Made by a program: the position numbers and the translations under genes
Notes under the pieces: model-generated
The model's input: the letters and a program-made list of their open reading frames with translations, nothing else
What the model was told of the DNA's origin: nothing
Database searches by the model: none
Part shown: positions 45,513 through 53,643 of the stretch, piece by piece
Numbering within the stretch: the first letter of the stretch is position 1
Layout: each line of letters begins with the position of its first letter
NCBI GenBank assembly: GCA_009664345.1
Contig: CP043547.1
Coordinates: forward strand, 3,500,709 to 3,564,708
Source of the DNA: Planctomycetales bacterium 10988
Lineage (GTDB): Bacteria > Planctomycetota > Planctomycetia > Pirellulales > Pb10988
DNA: 64,000 nucleotides
Direction of reading: 5' to 3'

Positions 45513-45882
45513 GACCGGGTCCGATCAAGTTTTGTAAAGCATCGAACAACGATATACTTTAAATGAGCTTAATTTTTCTATTATACCTATTCCAAACAGG
45601 GAACGCTTCTATTAAACCGGAAATCAGAAGAAGAGTTCCTGAAAAATTCCTATTGTTGGCAAAATCCGTCTTCGCTGTCCCGTCCGACTTTTTAGAGCGA
45701 AGGTGTCTTCTTGGATAGGAATTCGTTGGATTGGGAGGAATCTTTCGATTGTTTTCGAAAATTTTTTCGAGCCAGCGACGAGACCAAAGTCTTATTAACG
45801 CAAGGAAAGGTGGAAATTCCCCAGGAAAAAAAGGAATTTTTTCAGATGCCAAGAAGATGGAAAATCCTGAGAAAAATTTCGA
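45513..45882. other. Gene-free region between kinase 3 and hemC
   Basis: About 370 nt. The short frames here lack ribosome-binding sites and recognisable domains. It should contain the promoter of kinase 3 and the end of the hemC transcript; no convincing hairpin terminator is visible. Confidence 0.5.
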
Positions 45883-46812
45883 TCAATTTTGGCGAGAGGC
45901 TTCGATGAGTCGATCGGCCCCTTGTTCCAAGAGTTGCTTCGCAGCCGAAATGCCGAGGGTTTCCGGATCGTCGATGGTGCCAGCGACTTGGACGGCGATT
46001 CGTTCCTGTCCATCGGCGGAAAGGACGACTCCATCAAGACTTAGATCGCCCGATTCATCGACAAGGCCGAGTGCCCCCACCGGAGCCAAGCAACCACCTC
46101 GCAAAGTTGCCAACAAGGCCCGTTCGGCCACAACGGCCGCCCAAGTCGGGGGATGATTGATTTGAGCCAGGACTTCTCGGGCGGAAGTGTCGTCCTCACG
46201 GGTTTCGAGTCCCAAAGCTCCTTGTCCCACTGCGGGAAGGAACGTCGGAGGGGCCAGCTTTTGCGTGATCCACTCTTGAAATTCCAGCCGAACGAGTCCC
46301 GCTTCGGCTAAGATAATGGCCTCATATTCTCCATCGGCCAGCTTTTTCAAACGTGTTTCGACATTGCCGCGAATGTCTCGAATGTCCAGGTCCGCTCGGG
46401 CGTGCAAGAGCTGGGTCTTCCGGCGAGCACTCCCGGTGCCGATGATCGCCCCTTCCGGCAAGTCCTCCCATTTGGAAAACTTTTGACTGACGAAGACATC
46501 TCCCCAGGGTCCACGCTCGGGAACGGCGGTCAGGGCCAAGCCAGGAACCGGCTCGGTGGGCAAATCCTTGAGACTATGAACCGCTAAGTCCACTTCCTTT
46601 TGCAAAAGCGCTTTTTGAATCTCTTTGGTAAAAACGCCTTGAGTGCCGATCGCGCCGATGGGGCCTTGCTGTTGTTGATCGCCTTGGGTGGAAATTTGAA
46701 TGATTTCGATTTCAACCTCGGGCAGCGCACGCAAACGTCCGGCGATTTCATTGGCTTGCCACATGGCCAAGGCACTCCCGCGGGTGCCTAATCGAAGGCG
46801 AATCTCACTCAT
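45883..46812 (-). CDS. hemC: Hydroxymethylbilane synthase (porphobilinogen deaminase)
   Basis: A 309-residue enzyme of tetrapyrrole (heme) synthesis that condenses four porphobilinogens. Conserved motifs are RLGTRGSALAMWQANEIAG at the N-terminus, DLAVHSLKDLP with the catalytic Asp, GTGSARRKTQLL and LRGGCLAPVGA, whose Cys anchors the dipyrromethane cofactor. Length is typical (about 310). It ends about 1 kb from kinase 3 and is immediately followed upstream on the same strand by yjbQ, 24 nt away. Confidence 0.96.
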   Translation of the reverse strand: MSEIRLRLGTRGSALAMWQANEIAGRLRALPEVEIEIIQISTQGDQQQQGPIGAIGTQGVFTKEIQKALLQKEVDLAVHSLKDLPTEPVPGLALTAVPERGPWGDVFVSQKFSKWEDLPEGAIIGTGSARRKTQLLHARADLDIRDIRGNVETRLKKLADGEYEAIILAEAGLVRLEFQEWITQKLAPPTFLPAVGQGALGLETREDDTSAREVLAQINHPPTWAAVVAERALLATLRGGCLAPVGALGLVDESGDLSLDGVVLSADGQERIAVQVAGTIDDPETLGISAAKQLLEQGADRLIEASRQN

Positions 46813-46836
46813 TTCAATCTCATTTCCAGCGTGAAT

Positions 46837-47253
46837 CTAATCCCCAGTGACTGTGACCAAGATGGTACGATTGCGGGGCTTGATATCACATTCTAAATGA
46901 AAAATCTGCTGCCAGGTACCCAGCACGGGCTTTCCATTTCGCACCGGCAGGGTAATCCCCGGACCGAGCCAAGTCGCTTGCAGATGCGAATGCCCATTGC
47001 CATCGTGCCAAGTTTGTTCATGGCCATAGCTGCGATCCGGCGGTATCAGCCGATCGAGGATATTCGGTAAGTCCTGTTGCAAACCGGGTTCGAACTCAAT
47101 CGCCCCAATCGCTCCGGTGCTGCCAATATTAAACAGGTGGACGATGCCATTTTGAATCTTGGAGTCTTCAACAATCTGGACGGTTTGTTCCGTCAAATCG
47201 TGCATATCACGATGTCCGGAGGTGCGGAGTTGAATTTCGGAAAGAAAAACCAT
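46837..47253 (-). CDS. yjbQ: YjbQ-family secondary thiamine-phosphate synthase (UPF0047)
   Basis: A 138-residue protein. The motifs FNIGSTGAIGAIEFEPGL, TWHDGNGHSHLQATWLG and GTWQQIFHLECD are diagnostic of the YjbQ/UPF0047 family, with the His/Asp residues of the metal-dependent site. The family has been linked to weak thiamine-phosphate synthase activity. It is part of the run hemC-yjbQ-ppc on the minus strand, with 326 nt of repeat-bearing non-coding DNA between it and ppc. Confidence 0.92.
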   Translation of the reverse strand: MVFLSEIQLRTSGHRDMHDLTEQTVQIVEDSKIQNGIVHLFNIGSTGAIGAIEFEPGLQQDLPNILDRLIPPDRSYGHEQTWHDGNGHSHLQATWLGPGITLPVRNGKPVLGTWQQIFHLECDIKPRNRTILVTVTGD

Positions 47254-47326
47254 GGGAAGATGGGGGTTGGAGGGCTGGGATGGAATGCCTTAGCGGGACG
47301 GCACGGGTTCCAAGGGAAACGAATCG

Positions 47327-47354
47327 TGTTCGGTGTTCGGTTTTCAGTGTTCGG
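47327..47354 (-). repeat. CCGAACA heptamer element, inverted copy
   Basis: TGTTCGG units at 47327, 47334 and 47348 with a diverged unit between. Its reverse complement shares a 23-nt stretch with the element at 26191. Confidence 0.85.
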
Positions 47355-47468
47355 TACTTGGGTTGAAAATCGGTTGGATGAATTTCGAAAATCTCCGCTT
47401 TGCTAAAAACTTTCTAACAACCAATTGTTACCATGAGTCCAGGTAAGGCCACCGAGCTAGGCTCATTT

Positions 47469-47524
47469 CCGAACACCGAACACCGAACACCGAACACCGA
47501 ACACCGAACACCGAACACCGAACA
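47469..47524 (+). repeat. Perfect tandem array of CCGAACA, eight copies
   Basis: Eight identical 7-nt units in 56 nt, with no spacer. A 7-nt unit keeps no reading frame and this DNA is outside genes. Confidence 0.95.
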
Positions 47525-47579
47525 CGATCCCTACCTTTTCCTTCCCGGTGGCGATGGCGAAATCACGTCCACCCGCCAA

Positions 47580-50378
47580 CTACCCCGTCGTTCGCAAGCC
47601 GCCGGCGATTCCTTGAATGGAGAGACGGATGAGCTCCCGCATTCGTTGATGGCGTTCTTCTTCCTCTTCCGGGGTTTGATGCGAGCGGCGAATGAGTTCG
47701 ATTTGAATCAGGTTCAGAGGATCAACATACGGGTTACGGGAGTGGATCGAAGCCTGCAACCAAGGCGTGTGGTCGAGGAGGCGATCTTGTCCGGTGACAA
47801 GGCAAACACAAGCGGAGCTGGTGCGGAATTCACTTTCGATCATGGACCAAATCCGCTCGCCGTCTTCGGTTTTTCGTTCCGCTTCGGCATAGCGGTGGGC
47901 GATCGACATATCCGACTTCGCCAAAGCCAGGTCGGCATTATTCATCAATGCGGTGAACATTGGCCACTCTTTGTACATCGTTTGCAAGGCCGACCAGTCG
48001 CCTCCTTGGGCTTCGACCCAAGCCTGCATGGCGGAGCCGAGTCCATACCAAGCGGGGATCAGATGGCGGCTTTGCGTCCAAGCAAAGGTCCACGGAATCG
48101 CTCGGAGATCGGAAAGCGTTCGCTGTGCCCGACGTCGGGCAGGTCGCGAGCCGATCGGAAGTTGTTCGATTTCGCTGATTGGAGTCGCTTGATCGAAATA
48201 CCGCAAGAAGCCGGGATCGTCAATCAATTCGCGGTAGCTTTTACGAGAGGCATCCGCCAGCGATTTCATGGTTTCCAGCCAAGAAGGATCGGGAGCCGGG
48301 AGCTTCTTGCCACTAATCAGCATGGTGGCCCAGGTGACTTGTTCCAGGTGACGAGCGGCGATTTGCGGATCGTCGTAGCGTTCGGCCAGGACTTCGCCTT
48401 GCTCGGTCATTCGCAAAGTGCCGCGAACGGATTTCGGCGGAAGCGAAAGAATCGCCCGAGCAGCCGGCCCGCCCCCGCGACCGAGGGCACCCCCGCGACC
48501 GTGGAAGATGGTCATCTTGATCTTTTGCTCATCGGCGACTTTGGCCAATTGATCCTGTGCAATATACAACCCCCAACCTGCGGCCAGGTAGCCGCCATCT
48601 TTTGTACTGTCGGAATAGCCGACCATACAGATTTGATGCGGTTCTTTCGGCTGATTGAGATAGTTGCGATAGGTCGGTTCGGAAAGGAGGGCCTGGAAGG
48701 TTTCCGAGGCGTTTTGGAGATCGTCCACCGTTTCAAAGAGTGGAATGATCGGCATATAAGGGGTGATTTCTTCCTCTTTGCTGGTCTGGGCGAGGTATTC
48801 TTTCCAAGCCCGATTCCATAGCCAAAGGACTGCCAGAACATCACTCGGATGATGGGTCATACTAATGACATAACCACCAAGAGGTTCCATTCCATAGCGG
48901 GCTACCGTGCGAGCCAACAAGCGGAAGAGGGCCAAACTCTCTTGCGTTTGTTCGGAACAATCTTCGTCATTGAACTCGAAATGCTGGCCCAGCGTCTCGG
49001 CGAGCCAGGCTTGTTTGGTCGCTTCGTCTTGATCTTGATAATTTTCTTTGCCGAGATGGGCGATCAATTCGGAAAGCACTTCGGTATGCACCCGCGAATC
49101 TTGGCGGACATCGAGAACCGAATGATGCAGCCCGAAGGTTCGCACCAAATCGAGCCACTCTTGTACATAACGAGAAATCGCCTGACCGCCGTGTTCTTCT
49201 TGGACACTTTCCAAGACAAGCTTCAAATCGGCCTTGAGTTCATCCGCACTGCGATAGGCGATCGATTCGATTTTTTCCAAATCTTCTTGCGGCGTGGCCT
49301 CTTTTCCTTTCGGCTGGGCTTCGAGGGCCGCGAGCTGTTGGGCATGATCCAAACGATATCCAATCATCCGCAACCAACGATGATAGCGTTCGGCTTCCGA
49401 TGCAGGCCGCATTCGCTGCACCATCTCCGGCCATTTTTCCAGAGCGGCATCGAGTTTTTGACAGAGTTCCGCGGAGATCGGGATATTGCGTTCCGACATG
49501 ACGAGCACTCGGCTGAGTTCACGAGCAAGTTGTCGATGATGACTGAGGGCCGATTGCCGCATCATCACCAACGTCGCCGCAGTCACCTCCGCGGTTACAT
49601 AAGGATGCCCATCGCGGTCCCCCCCGATCCAGGAGCCGAAGTGCAAAAATCGTGGGATGCGGAAAGAGTGTTCCGGGTAAGTGTCCGCCAAAGCTTGCCG
49701 CATATCTTGGTAAATATCCGGGAGGACTTCCCACAAGCTTTCGGTGAAGAAGAGACCCCGGCGAACTTCGTCAATCACGGCAGGGCGGTGCGGCCGCATC
49801 AAGTCCGATTGCCAGAGGATGGTCAGCAGCGAGCGGATTTTCTCTCGCAGGCGGCGGTCTTCTCGTTCCAGCAAATCGGGATTGTTGAGAGCATTGAAAT
49901 GTTGCCGCACCAGCCGCAAAAGATAACGAGTCGTGCGGCGTTTGGCTTCGGTCGGGTGAGCGGTGGTGACCAGTTCGATGCTGAGTGAATCAAGGACTTT
50001 TTGCACCTGCTGAGCGTCTTTGCCATCTTCTTTCAACTGGCGAACCGCGGCCAGGATCGATTCGCGGCGGGCTCCGGAAGAGGAACGTTCTCGCTCACGC
50101 AAGACTCGCACCCGTTGGCAATCTTCGGCCAAGTTCGCCAAATCGAAGAAAATACTGAGAGCCCGCACAATCACACGAAGATCGTCTTCCGGCAGCGAGG
50201 CAATCCGGTCCACCAGCTTATCTTCGGAAGATTGCAGCCCCACGCGGCGTTCGCGGGCCAGCCTGCGGATTTCTTCGACCAAGGAAAAGCAGGATTCCCC
50301 GGTTTGCTCCCGGACGACCGTATCCAAAAAGGAACGCAAAGTCTCGATATCTTGATGAAGCATCGAATCGCGGGCCAT
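47580..50378 (-). CDS. ppc: Phosphoenolpyruvate carboxylase
   Basis: A 932-residue enzyme making oxaloacetate from PEP and bicarbonate. ATG 50378 is preferred because GGGAG lies 6 nt upstream; an in-frame ATG at 50384 would abut it. Catalytic hallmarks are TTAHPTEAKRRT, GSWIGGDRDGHPYVT, GYSDSTKDGGYLAAGW and FHGRGGALGRGGGP. C-terminal ISRNPYVDPLN-like and LAKSD segments keep the Arg and Lys that bind inhibitory aspartate in the E. coli enzyme. The final residues read LRTTG, where the E. coli Asn881 position is Thr. Length is normal. The next gene downstream is yjbQ across the repeat region. Confidence 0.95.
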   Translation of the reverse strand: MARDSMLHQDIETLRSFLDTVVREQTGESCFSLVEEIRRLARERRVGLQSSEDKLVDRIASLPEDDLRVIVRALSIFFDLANLAEDCQRVRVLRERERSSSGARRESILAAVRQLKEDGKDAQQVQKVLDSLSIELVTTAHPTEAKRRTTRYLLRLVRQHFNALNNPDLLEREDRRLREKIRSLLTILWQSDLMRPHRPAVIDEVRRGLFFTESLWEVLPDIYQDMRQALADTYPEHSFRIPRFLHFGSWIGGDRDGHPYVTAEVTAATLVMMRQSALSHHRQLARELSRVLVMSERNIPISAELCQKLDAALEKWPEMVQRMRPASEAERYHRWLRMIGYRLDHAQQLAALEAQPKGKEATPQEDLEKIESIAYRSADELKADLKLVLESVQEEHGGQAISRYVQEWLDLVRTFGLHHSVLDVRQDSRVHTEVLSELIAHLGKENYQDQDEATKQAWLAETLGQHFEFNDEDCSEQTQESLALFRLLARTVARYGMEPLGGYVISMTHHPSDVLAVLWLWNRAWKEYLAQTSKEEEITPYMPIIPLFETVDDLQNASETFQALLSEPTYRNYLNQPKEPHQICMVGYSDSTKDGGYLAAGWGLYIAQDQLAKVADEQKIKMTIFHGRGGALGRGGGPAARAILSLPPKSVRGTLRMTEQGEVLAERYDDPQIAARHLEQVTWATMLISGKKLPAPDPSWLETMKSLADASRKSYRELIDDPGFLRYFDQATPISEIEQLPIGSRPARRRAQRTLSDLRAIPWTFAWTQSRHLIPAWYGLGSAMQAWVEAQGGDWSALQTMYKEWPMFTALMNNADLALAKSDMSIAHRYAEAERKTEDGERIWSMIESEFRTSSACVCLVTGQDRLLDHTPWLQASIHSRNPYVDPLNLIQIELIRRSHQTPEEEEERHQRMRELIRLSIQGIAGGLRTTG

Positions 50379-50562
50379 CCTCATCTCCCTGTTTTCAGCG
50401 AAGCATCTCTAATGAATGAACGATCTTCGGGAGAGTCCCCTCGGAGACAGGCCCCGAAAGTGCTCTCGTTTCGCTCAATGATAGATGACCTCAGATTCTC
50501 GACAAGGACATGCCTGGGGATTCTGGAAAAATAGTTGGCCCCGATTTCACAGAAATTCGCGG

Positions 50563-52245
50563 TTATTCCTGCTTTTCTTCTTGATTCTCCGGGGCTGCTT
50601 GCAATCGTTCCGGCAAAGCTTCAAATCCTGTTTCAATATAAGGAGGCCGATCGAACGTGTCTTGCAAACGAGGGTCGTTCGTCGAAGACCGCACTTGCAA
50701 GAGTCGCTCGGCCAATTGATTCTTCACCTCTGCATATGCGGCTTCCTCGGCGAGATTGTCCAGTTGATGCGGGTCCTTGCGAAGATCGTACAGTTCTTCC
50801 GCAGGCCGACGGGCGAAGGCATACCGATAAAATTTTCGATTTCCCGGCGTATTTCGCTGCGAAATCACCCAGGCTTTGGTCAGGCTGTTATCCAAATCGC
50901 GAAACGGCGAAGCCCCCAAGTTTTCATAATCCATCAACGTCTCAAACGGCGGCGGATTGTCCGGATCGAGATCGTACGGATTGCCCAGCGGCCAGCGTTT
51001 CGGTTTCAGGTTTTCAATATAAAGGAAGTCTTCGGTGCGAATCGCTCGGGCGGGATACGGCAAAAATCCAGGGCGAGCCGTGACGAAATGGCGTTCTCTT
51101 CCGAAAACCACCGCATCTCGCTCAGGGACAATCTGCCCATTTTGCTTGGCAGTCAACTGCGGCATGAGACTTTCGCCGTCAACTTCCGCGGGAATCTCCG
51201 CTCCGGCGAGTTCCAAAAAGGTGGGGGCCAAGTCCATGATATTCACCATGTCGGAGACCTGCCGTCCTGGTTCAATCACTCCCGGCAAGCGAGCCATCAA
51301 CGGAGCCGCCGTCCCGAAGTCGTAAAGTTGCGTTTTTCCTCGGGGAAAGCCGGGGGCTCCATTGTCTCCGGTCAAAACGACCAGGGTTTCATCAAGCTTC
51401 TTGGCACTTTCGAGTTCTTCCAAAATCACCCCGAGCATCAAATCGAGGGCCAAAATTTCCCCCAAATAATCGGCCAAATCTTCCCGCACCGCAGGCACAT
51501 CGGGCAAGAACGGCGGAACTTTTCCTTCAATAGAATCAGGTTCGATGCCCCAGAGTTCCTTCCCACTTCCCAAAGCAAAGGGCCGATGCGTATTGATCGG
51601 GCCAAAAACAAAGAAGAACGGTTTCCCCGGCGGAGTATTCGCCAAGACTTCAAGGATCATCGCTCGGGTTTGATCGACCACTTCTTGATGCCGGGCCTTG
51701 CGTTCGGCTTCCGTCTTCGCCTGGCTGACATGCAAGCCATACCGCAAAAATTGCTGAGAAGATTTCTTCTGGGCCTTTTTCGAAATCTGCTTCTTGCCCG
51801 CAGGCGGCGAAGGCTCAAAGGGGAGGGTCTTCACCGCTTTGGCCGTGTGATAGCCTTGTTGTTCCAAAATCTCGGGAAAACACGGCAAGTCGTCCATCGG
51901 GTTCGGAGCTTTCCCCCAGCCATAGGTTCGCAAGAAAGCATGCGTGCCGCACCGCCAGAAGTAACTGCCAGAGACCAACGAACCGCGACAGGGCGAACAT
52001 TGCGGCACCGGGAAGAAGGCATTGTTGAACTGAACCCCTTCCAAGGCGATGCGGTCAATATGTGGCGTTTCGATCACATCATTCAGCGAAGGCTCCTCGG
52101 GATTCGCATAGCAAGACGCGATCTTGACCCAATCATCCGCATAAAAAAGAAAGATGTTCGGGGCGGCGGAAGCTTGCTCTTGCGACCAACTCAGTTGCGG
52201 CAAGCATGCCAAGAGGAGCCAACAAGGAAGGAAAAATCGAAACAT
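50563..52245 (-). CDS. Secreted arylsulfatase-family enzyme
   Basis: A 560-residue sulfatase from ATG 52245, with AAGGAG 8 nt upstream; an earlier ATG at 52383 lies inside the upstream tatD gene. Signal peptide FFLPCWLLLACLPQLSWSQ precedes the catalytic domain. The formylglycine site is CSPCR (residues 83-87), matching CxPxR, so Cys83 should be converted to formylglycine. Metal-binding FYADDWV lies at about 34-40, and GDNGAPG supplies further ligands. It probably removes sulfate esters from polysaccharides; the substrate is unknown. It is 35 nt downstream of tatD. Confidence 0.92.
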   Translation of the reverse strand: MFRFFLPCWLLLACLPQLSWSQEQASAAPNIFLFYADDWVKIASCYANPEEPSLNDVIETPHIDRIALEGVQFNNAFFPVPQCSPCRGSLVSGSYFWRCGTHAFLRTYGWGKAPNPMDDLPCFPEILEQQGYHTAKAVKTLPFEPSPPAGKKQISKKAQKKSSQQFLRYGLHVSQAKTEAERKARHQEVVDQTRAMILEVLANTPPGKPFFFVFGPINTHRPFALGSGKELWGIEPDSIEGKVPPFLPDVPAVREDLADYLGEILALDLMLGVILEELESAKKLDETLVVLTGDNGAPGFPRGKTQLYDFGTAAPLMARLPGVIEPGRQVSDMVNIMDLAPTFLELAGAEIPAEVDGESLMPQLTAKQNGQIVPERDAVVFGRERHFVTARPGFLPYPARAIRTEDFLYIENLKPKRWPLGNPYDLDPDNPPPFETLMDYENLGASPFRDLDNSLTKAWVISQRNTPGNRKFYRYAFARRPAEELYDLRKDPHQLDNLAEEAAYAEVKNQLAERLLQVRSSTNDPRLQDTFDRPPYIETGFEALPERLQAAPENQEEKQE

Positions 52246-52280
52246 GGTCGCGGCTCCTTGGGTGGGGGAAGCAAGGAAGA

Positions 52281-53078
52281 TTATTCGAGGTTCGGTTCGG
52301 GAAGTCCCAACAATCGCCGGGCATTTTGCGTTGTCTGCTGGGCGAGTTCCTCTGAGGATACCCCACGAACGACAGCCAAGCAATCTAAAGTGTGGCGAAC
52401 GCGGGCCGGCTCGTTAGGAAATTTCCCCCGCTTCGGCTCCGGCGAAAGATAAGGGCAATCGGTTTCAATCAACAGTCGATCGGCGGGAATCGCCGCGGCG
52501 ACCTCGCGAAGGGCGTCCGACTTTTTGAATGTCACCATTCCGGCGAAACTCACATGCATTCCCAGCTCGACACAAACCAAAGCGGTCTCCATATCGCCAG
52601 CGTACGAATGCATGATTCCCCGCAGTTGCTGCGACTTGCCTGCTTCTTTAAGCATCGCCAAGACATCCGCTTCCGCCTCCCGGCAATGCACGACAAACGG
52701 CATTTCACTTTTCGCCGCTTGTTCCAAATGCAGTTGAAACCACCTTTGTTGCACATCAAAAGGGCAATGATCCCAATAGCGATCGAGTCCGGTCTCGCCG
52801 AGGGCGACGGACTTCGGATGGGCAGCCATTTCAAGAATCGTTTTCCAATCAGCCTCGGTCGCCTGGTGGGCAGAGTTGGGCTGAATGCCGACTACGGCGA
52901 AGACTTCCGCATACTGCGAAGCGATCTCGACGGCCCGTTCGCTACTCGCTCGATCGATGCCGACGACCAGCATTTGCCGCACCCCTTCCGCGACCGCCCG
53001 TCCGACGACTTCCGCGACGGATTCGTTGAATTCTTTGCTATTGAGATGCGTATGCGTATCGACCAGGGCAAAAGCCAT
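52281..53078 (-). CDS. tatD: TatD-family metal-dependent hydrolase
   Basis: A 265-residue protein from ATG 53078, with GGGAGAGG 6 nt upstream. The metal site residues are visible in VDTHTHL at the N-terminus, ETGLD, VVHCREAEADV, IMHSYAGD and IETDCPYLSPEP. This family includes 3'-5' DNA and RNA exonucleases. Length is normal. It sits between the ferritin-like and sulfatase genes on one strand, with short gaps of 35 nt each, so they may be co-transcribed. Confidence 0.93.
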   Translation of the reverse strand: MAFALVDTHTHLNSKEFNESVAEVVGRAVAEGVRQMLVVGIDRASSERAVEIASQYAEVFAVVGIQPNSAHQATEADWKTILEMAAHPKSVALGETGLDRYWDHCPFDVQQRWFQLHLEQAAKSEMPFVVHCREAEADVLAMLKEAGKSQQLRGIMHSYAGDMETALVCVELGMHVSFAGMVTFKKSDALREVAAAIPADRLLIETDCPYLSPEPKRGKFPNEPARVRHTLDCLAVVRGVSSEELAQQTTQNARRLLGLPEPNLE

Positions 53079-53113
53079 GGTGCCTCTCCCTCATGAACGG
53101 GGCGAAAGATGCG

Positions 53114-53581
53114 TTAGGCGGGTTGGTTTTCGCGTTGATATTCTTCCAGCAAATCGAGGTGAGCTTTTTCTGCTCCGAGGGCCTCTTCGGCCAACGTTTG
53201 CGCCAGCGGAGTCGATTGCCAGGACTCCACAAACTGCGTCAAGGTTTCGATATCTTGCCGCGTGTAGAACAGCAGTTCTTTCAACAGATATTCCAGCGAA
53301 AGAAAATGCAAATCGGTGAAGTCCGGGCTAAATTCACCCGGCAGCGGCGAGCCACCCTTTTCCAAAATGGCCTCGGCGATCCGGTGGCAAAGCTCGGTGT
53401 GATCGATCGCGGTCTGCGAGACAATTTCCTGCAAGCCGACCTGGCTCGCACCGGTCCAGGGCGAAACATACTGCAAGAAACGCGGCAAGGAACAATATTG
53501 CAAGCGTAGCAGTTCATTCAAACGGTCGATCAGTTCCTCTTCAGGCCGTTGGCCCGGTTCTTCGCGTTTCATCGAAGCCAT
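53114..53581 (-). CDS. Ferritin-like helical protein
   Basis: A 155-residue all-helical protein. Helix 1 has LNELLRLQYCSLPRFLQY, helix 2 has DHTELCHRIAEAIL, helix 3 has DIETLTQFVESW and helix 4 has EEALGAEKAHLDLLEE. The Glu and His residues are spaced as in ferritin-like di-iron or bacterioferritin proteins, though the first Glu set is less clear. An ATG 9 nt downstream is an alternative start. Its start codon is preceded by a T-rich stretch. The putative role is iron storage or redox protection; this is inference from the helix pattern. Confidence 0.6.
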   Translation of the reverse strand: MASMKREEPGQRPEEELIDRLNELLRLQYCSLPRFLQYVSPWTGASQVGLQEIVSQTAIDHTELCHRIAEAILEKGGSPLPGEFSPDFTDLHFLSLEYLLKELLFYTRQDIETLTQFVESWQSTPLAQTLAEEALGAEKAHLDLLEEYQRENQPA

Positions 53582-53643
53582 CTATTCAAAAGTAGTTTTT
53601 GTTTTATTTCCGGCAGAGTGAAGAAGCGTCTTGTCACTTCTCT

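Larger units (their letters stand above)
47254..47579. other. Intergenic region with inverted CCGAACA heptamer elements
   Basis: About 326 nt upstream of yjbQ and downstream of ppc. It carries TGTTCGG units at 47327-47354 and an eight-unit CCGAACA array at 47469-47524 in opposite orientation, so a long hairpin can form. No gene of its own. Confidence 0.6.

Noticed and set aside
47469-47524. CRISPR array
   Set aside because: The unit is 7 nt with no spacers and no cas gene is near.
47433-48821. A 462-codon plus-strand frame with NTEHRTP-like protein repeats
   Set aside because: The repeats are just the CCGAACA tandem array translated; the rest overlaps ppc on the opposite strand.
50485-52452. 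A 655-codon plus-strand frame opposite the sulfatase
   Set aside because: Arg-rich shadow without family motifs; the minus strand has a signal peptide and the CSPCR site.
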